The translations under genes and the position numbers were made by a program. This document shows, piece after piece, positions 1-11,939 of a stretch of 64,000 bases of DNA. The notes below the pieces were generated by a model, which did not search any database, was not told where the DNA came from, and saw only the letters and a list, made by a program, of their open reading frames with translations. How positions within the stretch are numbered: the first letter of the stretch is position 1; each line of letters opens with the position of its first letter. The stretch lies in assembly GCA_900074885.1 (NCBI GenBank), contig FJUW01000063.1, positions 124,001 through 188,000 of the forward strand. Direction: 5' to 3'. The DNA is from Rhynchosporium graminicola (lineage: Eukaryota > Ascomycota > Leotiomycetes > Helotiales > Ploettnerulaceae).

Positions 1-1
1 C

Positions 2-2879
2 GCTAAAAACGCTTTTGATTCTTTCTCATCTCACGTCAAAGATGAAATCGACAAGATCCAAGGGGACGGGCAGTCAAGCGCTCAGACTCAGTCAAACACG
101 AGCAATACGAGCAACGTAGGCCAAAGTCAGAGTGCGGGGGGCAACCGCTTCGACAGCTTTGCTCCTCCTAGGGCCGGCAATGAAGCCAAGTGGTATGTCG
201 ACGGTTGCGGATACATGTGGGCAGTATCAGTCGCGATAGAAGAGGCAAGAGAAAGTATCTGGATTTTGGACTGGTGGTTGAGTGGAGGTTCGTTTTTATC
301 TCGATTTCCAGGAAAAGAAATCAGCTGATGATGTTCAGAGCTTTACCTGAGACGTCCGCCCACCGAGAATGAAAATTACCGGGTTGATCGAATGTTGCTG
401 GCTGCTGCTGAAAGAGGAGTGAAGGTTAACGTGATCATCTATAAAGAGGTCTCGCAAATTCTGACACGTGAGAACTCTTCTGAGAACACATCATGAGGAA
501 ATCAAGCTAATTGAAGACAGTCTGTTCGGATCATACTAAGAAAGCTCTCCAACTTCATCCGAATATTGCCGTGTTCCGCCATCCTGACCATACCCCCTCA
601 GGCCCAGTCATCCAATCTGAGTTATTAGCTAGCATTCAAAACTTCTCTCTGAAGTCACTTCAGCTCGCCGATATTCCAGCTGATGCTTTCAAAGCCTTGT
701 ACGGAGTGAACAAAGACGTCGTCCTCTACTGGGCTCATCACGAGAAACTGTGTCTTGTGGATGGAGACATCGCGTTCATGGGTGGTCTCGATCTATGCTT
801 CGGCCGTTGGGATACGAACTCTCACCCCTTAGCAGATGCACATCCTACCAATATCAACAAAGCCCTATTCCCTGGCCAAGACTTCAACAATGCTCGCGTT
901 TTCGACTTTGAGGATGTCACGAATTGGGAGAAGAACAAACTGGATCGCACTAAGAATTCGCGAATGGGATGGTCTGATATTTCGATCTGCTTGCGGGGCC
1001 CAGTGGTCCAGGATTTGAAAGCTCATTTCGTTCAGCGATGGGACTTTATATACGAGGAGAAGTACCGTGTCCGGAAGGATCCGAGATTTGAGAGTCTGAG
1101 GTTCGATGCAAATGGCGTTCCTGGGGGCTACTATCGAGAAAACGGTTCCAACAGTATCTCGGTATCGGCCCCCCGAAGCTTGCAAATCGAAGGAATTTCC
1201 GACAGTGTCGAAAGAGGGTTTGGCCAACAAGGTGGGCAGCATGAACACAGATTCCACTTACCCGGTGGTCATGGTAGTATATTCGACAGGCTTCGAGGAA
1301 CCGATGTGGATAATACTGGTAGGTCCTACAGTGACACAGTATCTTCCGGTATATCGATTCAGCTGGTGAGGAGCTGTACGCAATGGAGTAATGGGGTTGC
1401 CAAAGAAGTATGTATGGTATCAATGCTGACTACGACTTTACTAATGGAATAATAGCACTCTATTGCAAATGCCTACATAGATATTATCCGCAACAGCGAG
1501 CATTTTGTCTATATCGAGAACCAATTTTTCATCACAGCAACAGGTGACAAGCAACGTCCTGTGAAAAATCAAATCGGAGCAGCCATTGTCGAGCGCATTG
1601 TTCGAGCTTATAGAGAGGGCCAGCGCTACAAAGTTATTGTTTGTATGCCGGCCGTCCCAGCTTTTGCTGGAGACCTCCATGCAGACGATAGTCTAGGTAC
1701 TCGAGCTATCATGGAGTACCAATACCACAGCATCTGCCGTGGAGGTCACAGTATTATGGAAGAGATCGAGAAGGCCGGAGTACCAGATTCAAAGCAGTAC
1801 ATTCGTTTCTACAATTTGAGAAACTATGATCGAATCAATGCTGGCTCCGCCATGGCTCGGGTATATGATGCTAGTGGTATTGAGTACGAGGATGCTCGTC
1901 GTGAGCATGATGATATAGTGGGCGCTGGATATAACGGGCGAGGAGAAGGCACTGGTGCTTATTATGGTAGATCAAATCCTGCGTACGAGCAGTACCAAGA
2001 GGCTGGCGCCCTAGTCAATGATGACAGCAAGTATGATAGCGTTGCTGCGTGCTCCATGGACTATGGTCCATCTATCAAAGACATTCCTTGGTCGGGGTCC
2101 GAAGAAGCAGAGTTTAATGCCTATGTTAGCGAGGGTAAGCAATACCTCACTGCTGTACTCAGCTTGGTATTTACTGACATCATTCAGAGCTTTACATACA
2201 CTCCAAGGTCCTCATAGCAGATGACAAGATCGTGATCTGCGGCAGCGCAAACTTGAACGACAGATCGCAACTCGGTGACCACGACTCAGAAATCGCCGTC
2301 GTGATCCAAGATCCCACGCCCGTAGATTCTGAAATGAATCATGCGCCCTACCAAGCTTCTAGATTCGCTTCGTCTCTGCGCCGACAGTTGTTCCGCAAAC
2401 ATCTCGGTCTCCTCCCTCATCAGGATCCAACTCGTCCGGATGAGAACTTCCTCCCTATCAGCCACGCTCCCAATACATATGATTGGGGATCTCCCGCTGA
2501 TATTCTGGTCCGTGATGTGCTGTCTGATGAGTTTAACGAGCTTTGGACAAGAACCGCCGCGGTCAACACTGAGATCTTCACCAGAGCTTTCCACGTCGTA
2601 CCCGCAGACAACGTGCGGAACTGGGAAGACTACAAGGAGTTCTTCTCGAAGCACTTTATGAGTCCCAGCAAGGAAGAGGATAAGGTTAAGCTACCTTCGA
2701 GATACGAGTATGGACATGTCGTCAAGGAGGAGTTTCCTGGTGGGGTGGCAGAATTGAAGGACAACTTGAACCGGGTCAGGGGCTCATTGGTAGAAATGCC
2801 TTTGTTATTCATGGATGGCGTGGACTTTGCGAAGGAGGGCTTGACGTTGAATGCTTTGACGGATGAAGTTTATACCTAG
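2..2879 (+). CDS. Phospholipase D, 5' partial
   Basis: Hydrolyses phosphatidylcholine-type phospholipids to phosphatidic acid; acts at membranes. My exons are 2-287, 339-467, 521-1407, 1456-2134 and 2188-2879, which join in one frame to about 890 residues; the start lies upstream of the window. Both HKD motifs are present: HHEKLCLVDGD (about 760 nt into the window) followed by GGLD, and HSKVLIADDKIVICGSANLNDRS in the last exon (begins at 2188). Other family marks are DWWLS...LYLRRPP, YIENQFFI and RSCTQWS. Introns have good donors (gtatgt, gtaagc) and acceptors. The segment at about 1110-1310 between the two lobes is low in recognisable family residues but stays open. It is not the long Spo14 form, because no PX or PH domain is visible, although the missing N terminus limits this. 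Family assignment is very secure; the biological substrate is not. Confidence 0.95.
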
Positions 2880-3456
2880 AGGAGAATTGCTGTCAAGATC
2901 AGCCACGTGCCATAGCGATCCGTCATACTAAGATCCCACTGGAACTTGTTTTTGGCCAAGACGAGGATCAACCCACGCTAACGAACATCATTTTACACAT
3001 TACAATGCTTTCGAGCTTCTATCATAGTGATACAGAGAGGAGTATAGCGTATCATCTTACTTATAATACAAAGCTGAGCCATCTAGATACCTGGAATTGA
3101 TAGCTCGCTGAGGAGCCGAAGTTGCCCAAAACCTTCACTGGACTTAAAATTAAAGTGACAAATCAACACTTCTGGCGTTTCTCTAGGATCGGAATAGCCC
3201 TTAGTCTTAATATCGTAACATCGTTACCGCGATTTGGCTTGGTAATCTTTTGACATTTATAAAGTAGTTGTGGAACGTTATCTTTTCATGTCACCAGACG
3301 CGACCTGTATCAGCCTGATTAGACTAACTCAGACAATGTTTCGATATCTGGTAGGTTTCTCTCTTGTTAAACTGAGCCTCTTAGTACAAATTTCAATTTC
3401 AGGGAGCCAGCCCTCTGCTCTCTGCTATCTGATCCCTCACACTCCAGGCACCCATC
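2880..3456. other. Intergenic, no gene seen
   Basis: 3' flank of the phospholipase D gene. Short ORFs only; nothing with recognisable coding character or RNA structure. Confidence 0.5.
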
Positions 3457-3696
3457 TCACTTACCGCTCGCCTGAAACTTCGGAAACGAGTAAAGGACAC
3501 TCGGGTCTCTCTTCGACTTCTCAATCTCCTCTCTCACGCATGCAGGGCACCTCCCTACCACCTCCTTTGTATGCGTCCCCTCTTTGCAAGACTGGCTGGC
3601 TGTCAGCCTGCCTCCTGGCAGCTTGGCAGGACAAGGAGTCATGGCTCCTTGGATGGTATGCTTACAACTGTATTTGGTGTAGTGGTATTCACACAT
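3457..3696 (-). CDS. Small Cys/His-rich protein (79 aa), hypothetical
   Basis: I chose the ATG at 3696 (MCEYHYTKYSCKH) although the frame is open further upstream, because many ascomycete genomes carry small proteins that begin M-C-E-Y-x-x-x-x-(Y/F)-x-C-x-H. The product has seven Cys, with CEYH...CKH near the start and C-P-A-C near residue 60, which looks like zinc coordination. No signal peptide is seen, so it is probably intracellular. The 8729-8991 protein has a similar start (MCIETWKRWICGH). Function unknown. The overlapping plus-strand ORF has no comparable features. A 3' intron is possible but not needed. Confidence 0.5.
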   Translation of the reverse strand: MCEYHYTKYSCKHTIQGAMTPCPAKLPGGRLTASQSCKEGTHTKEVVGRCPACVREEIEKSKRDPSVLYSFPKFQASGK

Positions 3697-4751
3697 TTCA
3701 GCGAGCTTTGTGAAAAGGGAAAAGATGATGGAGCAGGGGGTTGGGATGGGCATGGGTCTGGATTGAGAACCTGCGAGCTCAGGATATTGATGAGGTGGAA
3801 AGAGAGGTTGAGATGGCTCGGAAGAGCTGGAGCTCGACGAATGCATTAATTGGTTGGTTATGCTAATGCTTTTATATTGTATGCTGATTGTATTGTCGTC
3901 AAGGTTTTGCACACAGGTTTACAGAGTCTTTCCTGAAGAACAAGGGTTTTCCTAAGGATCAAAGAAAATTCGAAAGTCTCAAAGGCGATCAAACGTTGAA
4001 AGGTGCCAATGGTTGAAACACAAACATGATAATGCAGGAAAGCTTTCTGAAACGATAAGCCCTTTCATGAAACTTCTTTATTGCCATTGAACAATGACGA
4101 GGCAACAAAATCTCTAAGTCTGTATGAATCCATACTACTCAGCTACTTCTTGGCACCATTCCCAATCATGAAACTACCAACGAAGAAACATCAACCTCCT
4201 TCCGACTAAAGCAACCTCCCCAAAGAATAGAAGCTGGTGCCAAGGCATTGGAAAATTTTGCAGCAGCTGTGGAAGGAAGGCCGAAGACACGGAAAATGAG
4301 AGGATCAAAAATAGCGAGGAACCTTCTTTTATGGCTTTATCAAAGAGGGAGGTAGGAGCCTGGAAAAGACAATTGAGAACCGGACTGGTCAGCAGCAGAA
4401 AATGGATAGGAAAGACAGAAGATGAGTTGTAGAAGGGGAAGGAGGAGAAGGCTTAAGTCCGAAGCTCGAGAGAAATAGATGAAGCGGGATGATTTGGAGC
4501 CTCGCAATTCAGTGAGGCGACTCCAGATGTGGATACTGTGATTCCTGTGCATCGAAACGAATGTCTCGAAAGAGCTATCCATCATAGAATTGAGACTGAT
4601 ATTAACTTTTAGCATAAGCCAACTTGAAGTTCCAAAGGCGGCTTGCCACAAGACTAAAAAGTGGGTTGCGTTTCCAACTTGTTTGTTCTCAAATTTGGGC
4701 GCTGCCAACCCACAAACAGAATTTCCTAGCGAGTTGTAATTTCGTACCAAA
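3697..4751. other. Intergenic, no gene seen
   Basis: Separates the small Cys-rich gene from the 3' end of the lyase gene. The 143-codon minus frame at 4340-4771 runs into the lyase stop region and has no domain, so I read it as chance. Confidence 0.45.
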
Positions 4752-6690
4752 TTAGATGAAGTCAATAGCATCCAGGGAAATGCCCGGACTCAGGAATCCT
4801 GTACCCGTACTACCACTGACGACGTTAATGGACATAATATTGAATTGGCCTGCTGCATTAAAGGCAGACGCTGGGACATCATACTGGTTGTGTTAGCTTC
4901 GTATGAAGGCTTAAATATAGTAGCTTACTGTGAGCATGACATTGTTCCCACGGTATGTGCCGACTGTCAAACTTCGAGTTGAGGCTTGATCAGTGGCAGC
5001 TGGAATCTTGCTTGACCATTTATTGATAGTGATCGAAGGACGACCACCGATGAAAGCTTCTGTAATACCAATGCGGACAGTGTGAGCGGCTGCTGTCTGA
5101 GCGGCTGACAGCCTGAAATATATCAGATGCCCATTGTTGACGTCCTCTGTTATTTGTAAGCAAGGATGCGAAGTTTTTCGAGAAGAACAACATACTCCAC
5201 ATGTAGCCGGGGAGACTCCCTGAACTGCTAGTTCCTACAATGTAATTTGCCGGTGTCCATGTTCCCATTCTCTTGTCGCTTGGGTGCATGTACGTTGGCA
5301 GCATGGGAGTCTTGTCAAAGTTCGCAAAGCCTTTGGGAGATCCATCCCACTCGCCTAAGATATGTTAAATTCGAGCTTGCCGAGATTTTTGGGTCGTGCT
5401 TACCGATTCTCCAGATGGCAGGGGTATCTGACGGATCATTGGGTTGGATAGAATTTAGTGCTACCCTCCCTCCTGCCGTCACGGCGACAGTTGAAGTATA
5501 AACCTCAATCTCATCCTTGTAAACAGTCAACTTGTAAGTGCCCGGAAGAATTTTCTGAATGTTGAATGATCCCGTTCCTTGACTGGCAGTTGCCCAGTAT
5601 TGAGCATTGGTGTTTGAAAGTGCTGCAACATATGTGTACCCAGCCTTCATGTTCTTGATCCCCACACCGGCGACGGTACCGCGGCCTGCAGTTGGTACCC
5701 AGCCTTTGATACCAAGAGTGTCCATCCAAGACCAGTCAACGTTTCGGGAAAACAGTGCGGAGTTTGGTGGGCCACCATCTGTAAATGAAAGCACGTAGGG
5801 TCCTTGTAGGCCCCATCTTTGAGGGTCAGTGTGGCCCATACTGTAGAAAAGAATCTCGTAGAGATCTTCTGCGATATTAGAACACCCACGAACAAGAGAT
5901 CGGAAGAATGGGCCACCAGAAGCCTTTTCTCGGTTCGAGCGAACGAGCCAGATTCCTAATGTTGAGCTGGCTTTTCCAACGTAATCGTAGTCAATGGTTC
6001 GGCCGTAATTGCTACCTTGATAATGCTTCGACTTGGTGTAGCCGGTTGCACTGGATACAGTTACGTCGCTGGCTTCAACATTTCTGGTCGAAGGGTCGTA
6101 GTAATCTGATTCCGTGATAGCTTTTGGGAGGAGACCAGGTACTAGTCTGACGATATATCGAGATGCGGCGACCTGGGTCTGGTTAGAGCGCTGCACAGTT
6201 GGGGATCGACGAGGACTTACAGAGGCATCTCCCTTATTGGTGAGCATATAGATATTGTTGTTCCCATATCTTGCAATATAAGTTTGAACCAGGCTACGAT
6301 AAGTGACGGTGACTTGGATGATGTTCGCCGGAGCTGAGTGTGTTAGCTGAATGACCAGTTCATATCGTAAAGAACGAACTCACTTGAATATTGTTTGATC
6401 GTCACAACAGACGCACCCAATCCACTTTCCACGTGAGAGTTCTTCCCTTGGTAACCATTTGTCTCTCTGCCTCTGTATTTCATAGAAGTGATATCGCCAT
6501 TACTCTTCGAAACGGCGAACACTAGCAGAGACCCGGTATCTATTTGAGATCAGTCTGCAATGTCACCATCCAGTATCTCTGAATCAATACCAATGACATA
6601 TGAGCTGCCATTATCAACGTAGCCCCAAGCAGCCCAGACAGCGGTTGGAAGACTGAGCGCAGCTAGCAATACAGAACAAAAGGACTTCAT
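4752..6690 (-). CDS. Secreted rhamnogalacturonan lyase, PL4 family
   Basis: Cleaves the alternating rhamnose-galacturonate backbone of pectin rhamnogalacturonan I by beta-elimination (EC 4.2.2.23), outside the cell. Seven exons read on the minus strand: 6591-6690, 6384-6539, 6221-6333, 5404-6172, 5196-5354, 4929-5146 and 4752-4883, giving 548 residues in one frame. The N terminus MKSFCSVLLAALSLPTAVWA is a clean signal peptide. The catalytic N domain carries SNGDITSMKYRG and KNSHVESGLG, followed by a fibronectin-III-like part (GTVAGVG, LPGTYKLTVYKDE) and a C-terminal carbohydrate-binding-like domain (AIWRIGEWDGSPKGF, KDVNNGHLIYFRLSAAQ, ending SLDAIDFI). Length and domain order match fungal PL4 enzymes. 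All six introns are 45-51 nt with canonical ends. The gene is intact and probably induced by pectin, but no operator was identified. Confidence 0.95.
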
Positions 6691-7982
6691 TTCTTCAATT
6701 TCTTCAGGTCGAGGATAGAGTTTGAAAGCCGGACACAGTCAAAAAACCTAACAAGGACTTTTATCATGGCGGTGCTCAACATCTTATGTGAAAACCTCTC
6801 GTAAAACCCTAGGGAGGAGTAGGATCGGAATTTCGAAAGGCGTACGGAGACGACGGATTCGAAATGCCTAAATAGGAAGGCAAGGAAAGGCCAAGCTTCG
6901 GACGAAGTTGCATCTTATGTCGATCAGATAGCCGGAGAATCTGGCGCTTGGTGGATTTTCCAGCATTGTCAGCTCTTGGCGTCTACCTTCAGTGGAAGGA
7001 ACTCTAAATATTCCACATTGTGAAAGCACGTCCGACACGACGACCCTCTTTCTTGTGCACAACCGGTATACTTATATTAATTGATCTAATCAAGCTTTCA
7101 TTTGTGCACACAGATGTTCTTTACCGACACTATTGGCTCGATGTGTACCGTGGTCGCAGGGACTGACTTTACATATTCTGCCCAAATATATTTCACGTCC
7201 TGCCCACACTGCAACGAGGCGAGCCAAATTCATATCACAGCGAAGCGATTCGGAACCTCGTGATAAATCCGCCAATTCGAAACCTTAATTCCATCAAACA
7301 TTCAACTGACTCCATATTATTCCTCTACGCTGTATCCTAAAATGCTTTAATGACCAAGCTTTAGGAATTTCTCGTTTGCCGACGACGACCGGGCCTAGCC
7401 TCCAAAATAAACACCACGCACAGTCTCAAATCAACCTCAAAATTATGAGAAAGGTAAACGTACTGTGATCCTACATCTAACCCGAGCCTTGATTAACAGG
7501 CTGATCCTACATAGAACGAATCTATGGAGTTAGCTGCGGGCTTGCAATTGCTTTCTAACCCTAACTGCTTACTAGCTGCGAACGCAATTGTGCATAGGCT
7601 CGAAAGTGTAGGTCGGACACCTTGAAAGCTACCCGAGTTAGTTATCTGCTGGGCAGGATAATTACTGATGGTAGACTTTTTTAGGGTCAATAGATAAAGT
7701 TCAGGAACTTGATAGTTGAGTGGGATTGAGTACGATGCCAATGAATGCGAAGTTGAAGTCAAGTATCCACTAACCCTGTTGCGATTTGATGAATGATTCG
7801 AGAGAGCTATCATCCACTTCTATGCTTCCCTTTGACCGAAAGTATAACTCAACACTCTAATTCGAAAACTTTCGTCCTCAATCGACATCATTGAGATATC
7901 TGTTCAATGTGGTTTGAATACCGATAAAAGTTCTCATCAATATTTGCCTTGGTAAAGTGCAAGTCTTTAGCCGACGATGGTA
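6691..7982. other. Lyase upstream region, no gene seen
   Basis: Contains the divergent upstream region of the lyase gene. Short ORFs at 6868-7275 and 7493-7813 show no domain, signal peptide or splice-consistent extension. Confidence 0.45.
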
Positions 7983-8179
7983 CAGCGGTTAAATGTTATC
8001 CCTAGTCGACAAGGAAGGTTATGCGGGTCTCGAGACTTTACTTGATTGAGGAGTAAACATATAGTCAACTTAGTACGATTAAGTCAGTGCGTTCTTACAG
8101 TATTACTCTGCTCAGTCAAGAGTCGTGAGATCCTGGTCGACTAGGGACAATACGTAACAGCCGGCCTACTTAACCGCTG
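7983..8179. mobile_element. Fold-back element, MITE-like
   Basis: A 197-bp segment with imperfect terminal inverted repeats. The outer arms are CAGCGGTTAA at 7983-7992 and its exact complement at 8170-8179. Inner arms TCCCTAGTCGAC at 7999-8010 pair exactly with 8136-8147. Weaker pairing continues inward (for example ACTTGATTGAGG near 8040 against the complement of the sequence near 8110). The right arm carries about 16 extra bases between the outer and inner blocks. No ORF is present, as expected for a non-autonomous element. I cannot see a convincing target-site duplication in the flanks, so the superfamily is undetermined. Confidence 0.55.
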
Positions 8180-8728
8180 AACCTCCGTAGTTCCAACATT
8201 AAGTCTTTTGTCTTTAAAGTTCGGAACCACATCCCGAGGCTATTTAAAGTGTATTTGTATCTACCGTCGCGATAAGACAGGATGGAAATCTTGCATGCTC
8301 TTCGAAATCTGAAGCCAGTAGCATTACCGTAGGCGAGCTACTGCAGAGATCAAAGCTCAACGCATTTTCGACAAGGTTATTATTCTGAAGTGGCGAAGCG
8401 AAACTATCTCTATCAAGCTCTTAAGGTTTGCCTTGGGTCATGAACAAAGAACAAAGCGCCAACCACTTTCCATGGCAATGACAGACACATCGAAATCAAA
8501 GGTCTTTGTACGGTCTACTATTCTTTTAGACTGAACAACAATGCCCTTTATCTACAATATGTGACGTCCTTTTAAGAACAGGGAATGATGGAAATCATAT
8601 ATAGAGTCTTTGAACTTACCACGACTACCTTTCCTCGCTATCAGATACAAGCAAGCAGACTTTCGAGCAACTAGATCTTTCCTAAAAACACAGCCGACAT
8701 CATCAAAACTAAAATCCACAAATCAAAG
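8180..8728. other. Intergenic, no gene seen
   Basis: Upstream region of the small Cys-rich gene at 8729. No further repeat or ORF of note. Confidence 0.4.
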
Positions 8729-8991
8729 ATGTGTATAGAAACATGGAAGCGGTGGATCTGTGGCCACGAGTGCCGACAAACTCTTCAAGCCTGTCCTGAA
8801 TACCACAAGCTTAGTAACAAAGTTTGCCTAAAATGCCTCGTTACTCATCGCTTTATCGATGTCGCAACTGGATGTAGGCTTTGTAATCCTCATACGGATC
8901 TGAGACTGGTAAGTGCCAGAGGGTTTGAGAGTAGCTCAGGAATACGAAGGAGGTGTTGAAGACTTCTTCAACAATACCAAAGGCGAAGTAA
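8729..8991 (+). CDS. Small Cys-rich protein, hypothetical
   Basis: Begins MCIETWKRWICGHECRQ. The Cys/His spacing (C-x7-C-x-H-x-C, then C-x2-C and C-x2-C) suggests a small zinc-binding protein of the same general kind as the one at 3457-3696. Unspliced, the frame ends at 8959 (76 aa). A strong donor gtaagt at 8909 with an acceptor just before 8950 instead gives a C terminus EVLKTSSTIPKAK and a stop at 8991, which I slightly prefer although the intron would be only 41 nt. No signal peptide. Function unknown. Confidence 0.5.
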
Positions 8992-9606
8992 TCAGCTGCC
9001 TCGGGCTGGATCTATAGACAGGGTTTTTGGCTACCAGCTATTATGCCTCTCATTCTTCGTAAAGCTAGATGCTCCTCAAATTTCCAATGCATTAACATGG
9101 TTTTGCTTCTTACTCCGAACAAACGTCAACATCTCGATGGCGAAATACTGAATTTTCTTCTCTTTACTAGTCCTCGGGCTACCTGTGCCTCTTGGGCTTT
9201 CATTATCGTGCTCTCAATATTGGTGACTAAAACTAAATATCTCATTCATACTTCACAGCATTCTGTCATCTTGACCAACAAAGAATCGACGTTCTTTATG
9301 CTGACATCGGCGCGGATTTAAGCGAGTAAAGAAGGGGCGCGCTGTCATAGCACAAATTGGACTGGCCTTTACGGCCATAAATTTTATGATAGACATTTTT
9401 TAGCCTATTAAGATAGTAAGAAATATTTCCAGGCTTACCATACTCCGCATGAATATTTGTATGCATTTATCAGCGCAGTCGGTCACGTCTTGATTCTTGA
9501 AAAGCACGTCATGCACGTGACGGCCTCGAAAGATAAGGTCGAATGATTCGCAACTTGGAGATATTGTGACGGTAATCTCGTATAATCCAACAAGTTGAGA
9601 CCAAAC
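8992..9606. other. Intergenic, no gene seen
   Basis: Upstream region of the FAD monooxygenase. The 92-codon frame at 9043-9321 has no recognisable feature. The sequence around 9310-9480 is AT-rich. Confidence 0.4.
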
Positions 9607-11190
9607 ATGCCTTCGGCCTCACCGCCTTTGCTTCGAGTCGCTATCATCGGTGGCGGCCCTGGCGGTTTAGGAAGCGCAATCGCACTTTCTGCACTGCCGA
9701 ATGTGGAGGTGACGGTGTACGAACAAGCCAAAGAACTGCGAGAGATTGGGGCTGGAATTCAGATTGGATTCAACTGTTGGAAAGTTCTCGAGCTTTTAGG
9801 CGCTGCTGATAGAGTCAATGGACATTCGACGACAGAAGTCATTCACTTGTACGTTATTAAATAAACTTCTGTCTAAACATTTCTGCTGATAAATTGATCC
9901 AGAAATGGGGTGACAGGTGACGTTCTGAAAACCACTGGATCCCAGAAGCCACTTGAGAAGTATCAACCGCAGCGAGTTCGTAGGACAAGACTTCAAGCAG
10001 CGTTAAAGTCCACCGTGCCGGAAGGAATCCTCAAGCTGAACAAACGTCTTTCATCGCTTGAAAATTTAGACGTTGGCGTCAAAATAAAGTTTGATGATAG
10101 ATCAGAAACTATAGCAGATTTGGTCATTGGCGCAGATGGAATTCGATCGGTTTGTCAACCTATTAATGTTCCTGTGACAAGCGAGAAGCTGACACTAAAC
10201 TTAGGTGGTCAGAGAGCATCTTTTCCCTAGTCACACTATTCGGCTCACTGGCAAGTGATATTATTCCTCCTTTCATATAGCTCTTAGTTGACCTTAATCA
10301 GGAACTACAATATTCAGAGCTTTGATCCCGGCTTCATCTGTATCTCATATTCCGGGTATACATGGTATTAATACATGGTGGCATGGACACGCTGGACATT
10401 TCTATGGCTGTCCAGTAGATGATCCGGCAGAAATAGCAGAAGAAGATCGAAATTTTGAGATAGCAGCTCGCAGTGTGATCGATCCCGCGAAAGCCATCGG
10501 CAAAAGGTTTAGCTGGGGAGTACCAGCCACAAAGGAAAGAGTTGAATCATTTTTCACAGTGAGTATTCTTGGTAGTGTAAAATGTGCAATATTATCTGAG
10601 TGTTACAGGACTATTACCCAAGCGTGCGTGAAACTCTGTCAAAGGTTCCTGAGGGACAATGGAAAGAGTTTTCGGCATTTGCAGGACCACGACTGGAAAA
10701 GTTGACAGGCTGGGATGGGAAGATCGTCTTGATTGGCGACGCAAGCCATCCTCTTTCTGGTGAGCAAAGTTACTCCGGGAAGCAGAAAAAGATCTGCTTA
10801 CCAGTTTTGTGTAGGAGCTTTTGGTTCTGGGGCAGCCTTCGCTCTCCAGGATGGTTGGGTACTTGCCAAAGCAATCGAGCATACAAGATTGGACGGTGGA
10901 CTATCAGCTGCTTTGAAAATCTTCGACTCAATCAGGTCGCCTTATTACCTTCGAATGCAAGATACCCACATGTCCGCGATTTGATGCAGAATTGACTCGA
11001 CTCTAGGTATGAGCATCTCGATGAACAGAAACAGAGAATACAATCTTTGAAAACAGAGAACCCCAGTCAGAGTTTGAATGACAGCTTGAAAGCTAGAGTT
11101 GCTTCCTTTGGAGGTGTTGGACTTTCTTGGATACATGGGAGTGACATCGAGGAGGTCTGGAAGAACTATCTCAGAAATCAGGAAGCGTGA
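9607..11190 (+). CDS. FAD-dependent aromatic monooxygenase (salicylate hydroxylase-like)
   Basis: Predicted NAD(P)H- and FAD-dependent hydroxylase acting on an aromatic or secondary-metabolite substrate in the cytosol. Exons 9607-9848, 9903-10149, 10205-10250, 10302-10558, 10609-10759, 10815-10956 and 11007-11190 give 422 residues in one frame. Visible motifs are the dinucleotide-binding GGGPGGLGSAIAL near residue 16, RRTRLQAAL, the GADGIRSV motif and the GD motif KIVLIGDASHPLSGAFGSGAA. Two introns (10251-10301 and 10957-11006) start with GC (gcaagt, gcaaga) instead of GT; using them restores the family sequence TGTTIFRALIP and LRMYEHLDEQ. Length is normal for the family and the gene looks intact. 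No neighbouring biosynthetic genes indicate the substrate. Confidence 0.9.
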
Positions 11191-11338
11191 TGGGAAAGGT
11201 ATTGGATGAACATGATTGAAATCGAGGTAATTTAACGAAGATATTGGGTGGAATGCGTATTTTTAATCGGGCGTTTTCACAGAGAGTAAGTGGTTTGCTC
11301 TTCATCCACTTACCAAAACTGCAAAAAGAAGCACAGAA

Positions 11339-11668
11339 CTACAAGAAGTGAAAACCAAGTCTCGATGTCGGAAGCCTGACACGACTCGTAACAGAGCAGA
11401 TAAAACGCTTGGAAAACTTGCCGTCTTCATTAGTGCTCAGTACAACTACCACGAAGAGATTTAACGGATTCCGCACAAGCTCGCAAACATTCGCTCTCAC
11501 ACTATCGTCCACCATTCTGCCCCTTGGAAATGCTACCGGTGGGAAATAAATAACAGAGCAAACTTCAGAAGCGTAGAAATACCTGGAATTGAATCGTTCG
11601 TCTCGGCACAGAACCGGAATGGACAACGAAGCACTTACTGCAAATAGCAGGGCGAAGAGAATTTTCAT
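11339..11668 (-). CDS. Possible small secreted protein
   Basis: Minus-strand frame starting at the ATG at 11668 with a plausible signal peptide (MKILFALLFAVSASLSIP) followed by about 90 residues without a known domain. A consensus donor (gtaagt) sits ten codons into the frame, so the true product may be spliced and different from the open frame. Could be a small secreted effector-like protein or a chance frame. Low certainty. Confidence 0.3.
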   Translation of the reverse strand: MKILFALLFAVSASLSIPVLCRDERFNSRYFYASEVCSVIYFPPVAFPRGRMVDDSVRANVCELVRNPLNLFVVVVLSTNEDGKFSKRFICSVTSRVRLPTSRLGFHFL

Positions 11669-11939
11669 GGGAGGTAGTTGTGGAAATTGCTTGGTGATTT
11701 GAGCTGTACAAAAGCAATCCAAACAATATTGCGGACAACATATTGGCGTATATGAGTCAAAATGGAAGCTCTAAACTGGTTAATTTTGTCTCCACGGTCC
11801 ACGAGGTGTGCTAACCTCCTTTTAGTCCAGATATGGTATGCGACAGTGTCAAAGCTGGAAACTTGAAATATGTGAAATTATACATTGACCTTTCAAAAAA
11901 CCACGAAATGGCGCCCAGGGCTCTTATCTGTTTGTCTAC

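Noticed and set aside
3270..3713. 147-codon plus-strand ORF
   Set aside because: Opposite the small Cys-rich gene; contains no features and does not begin with a well-placed ATG.
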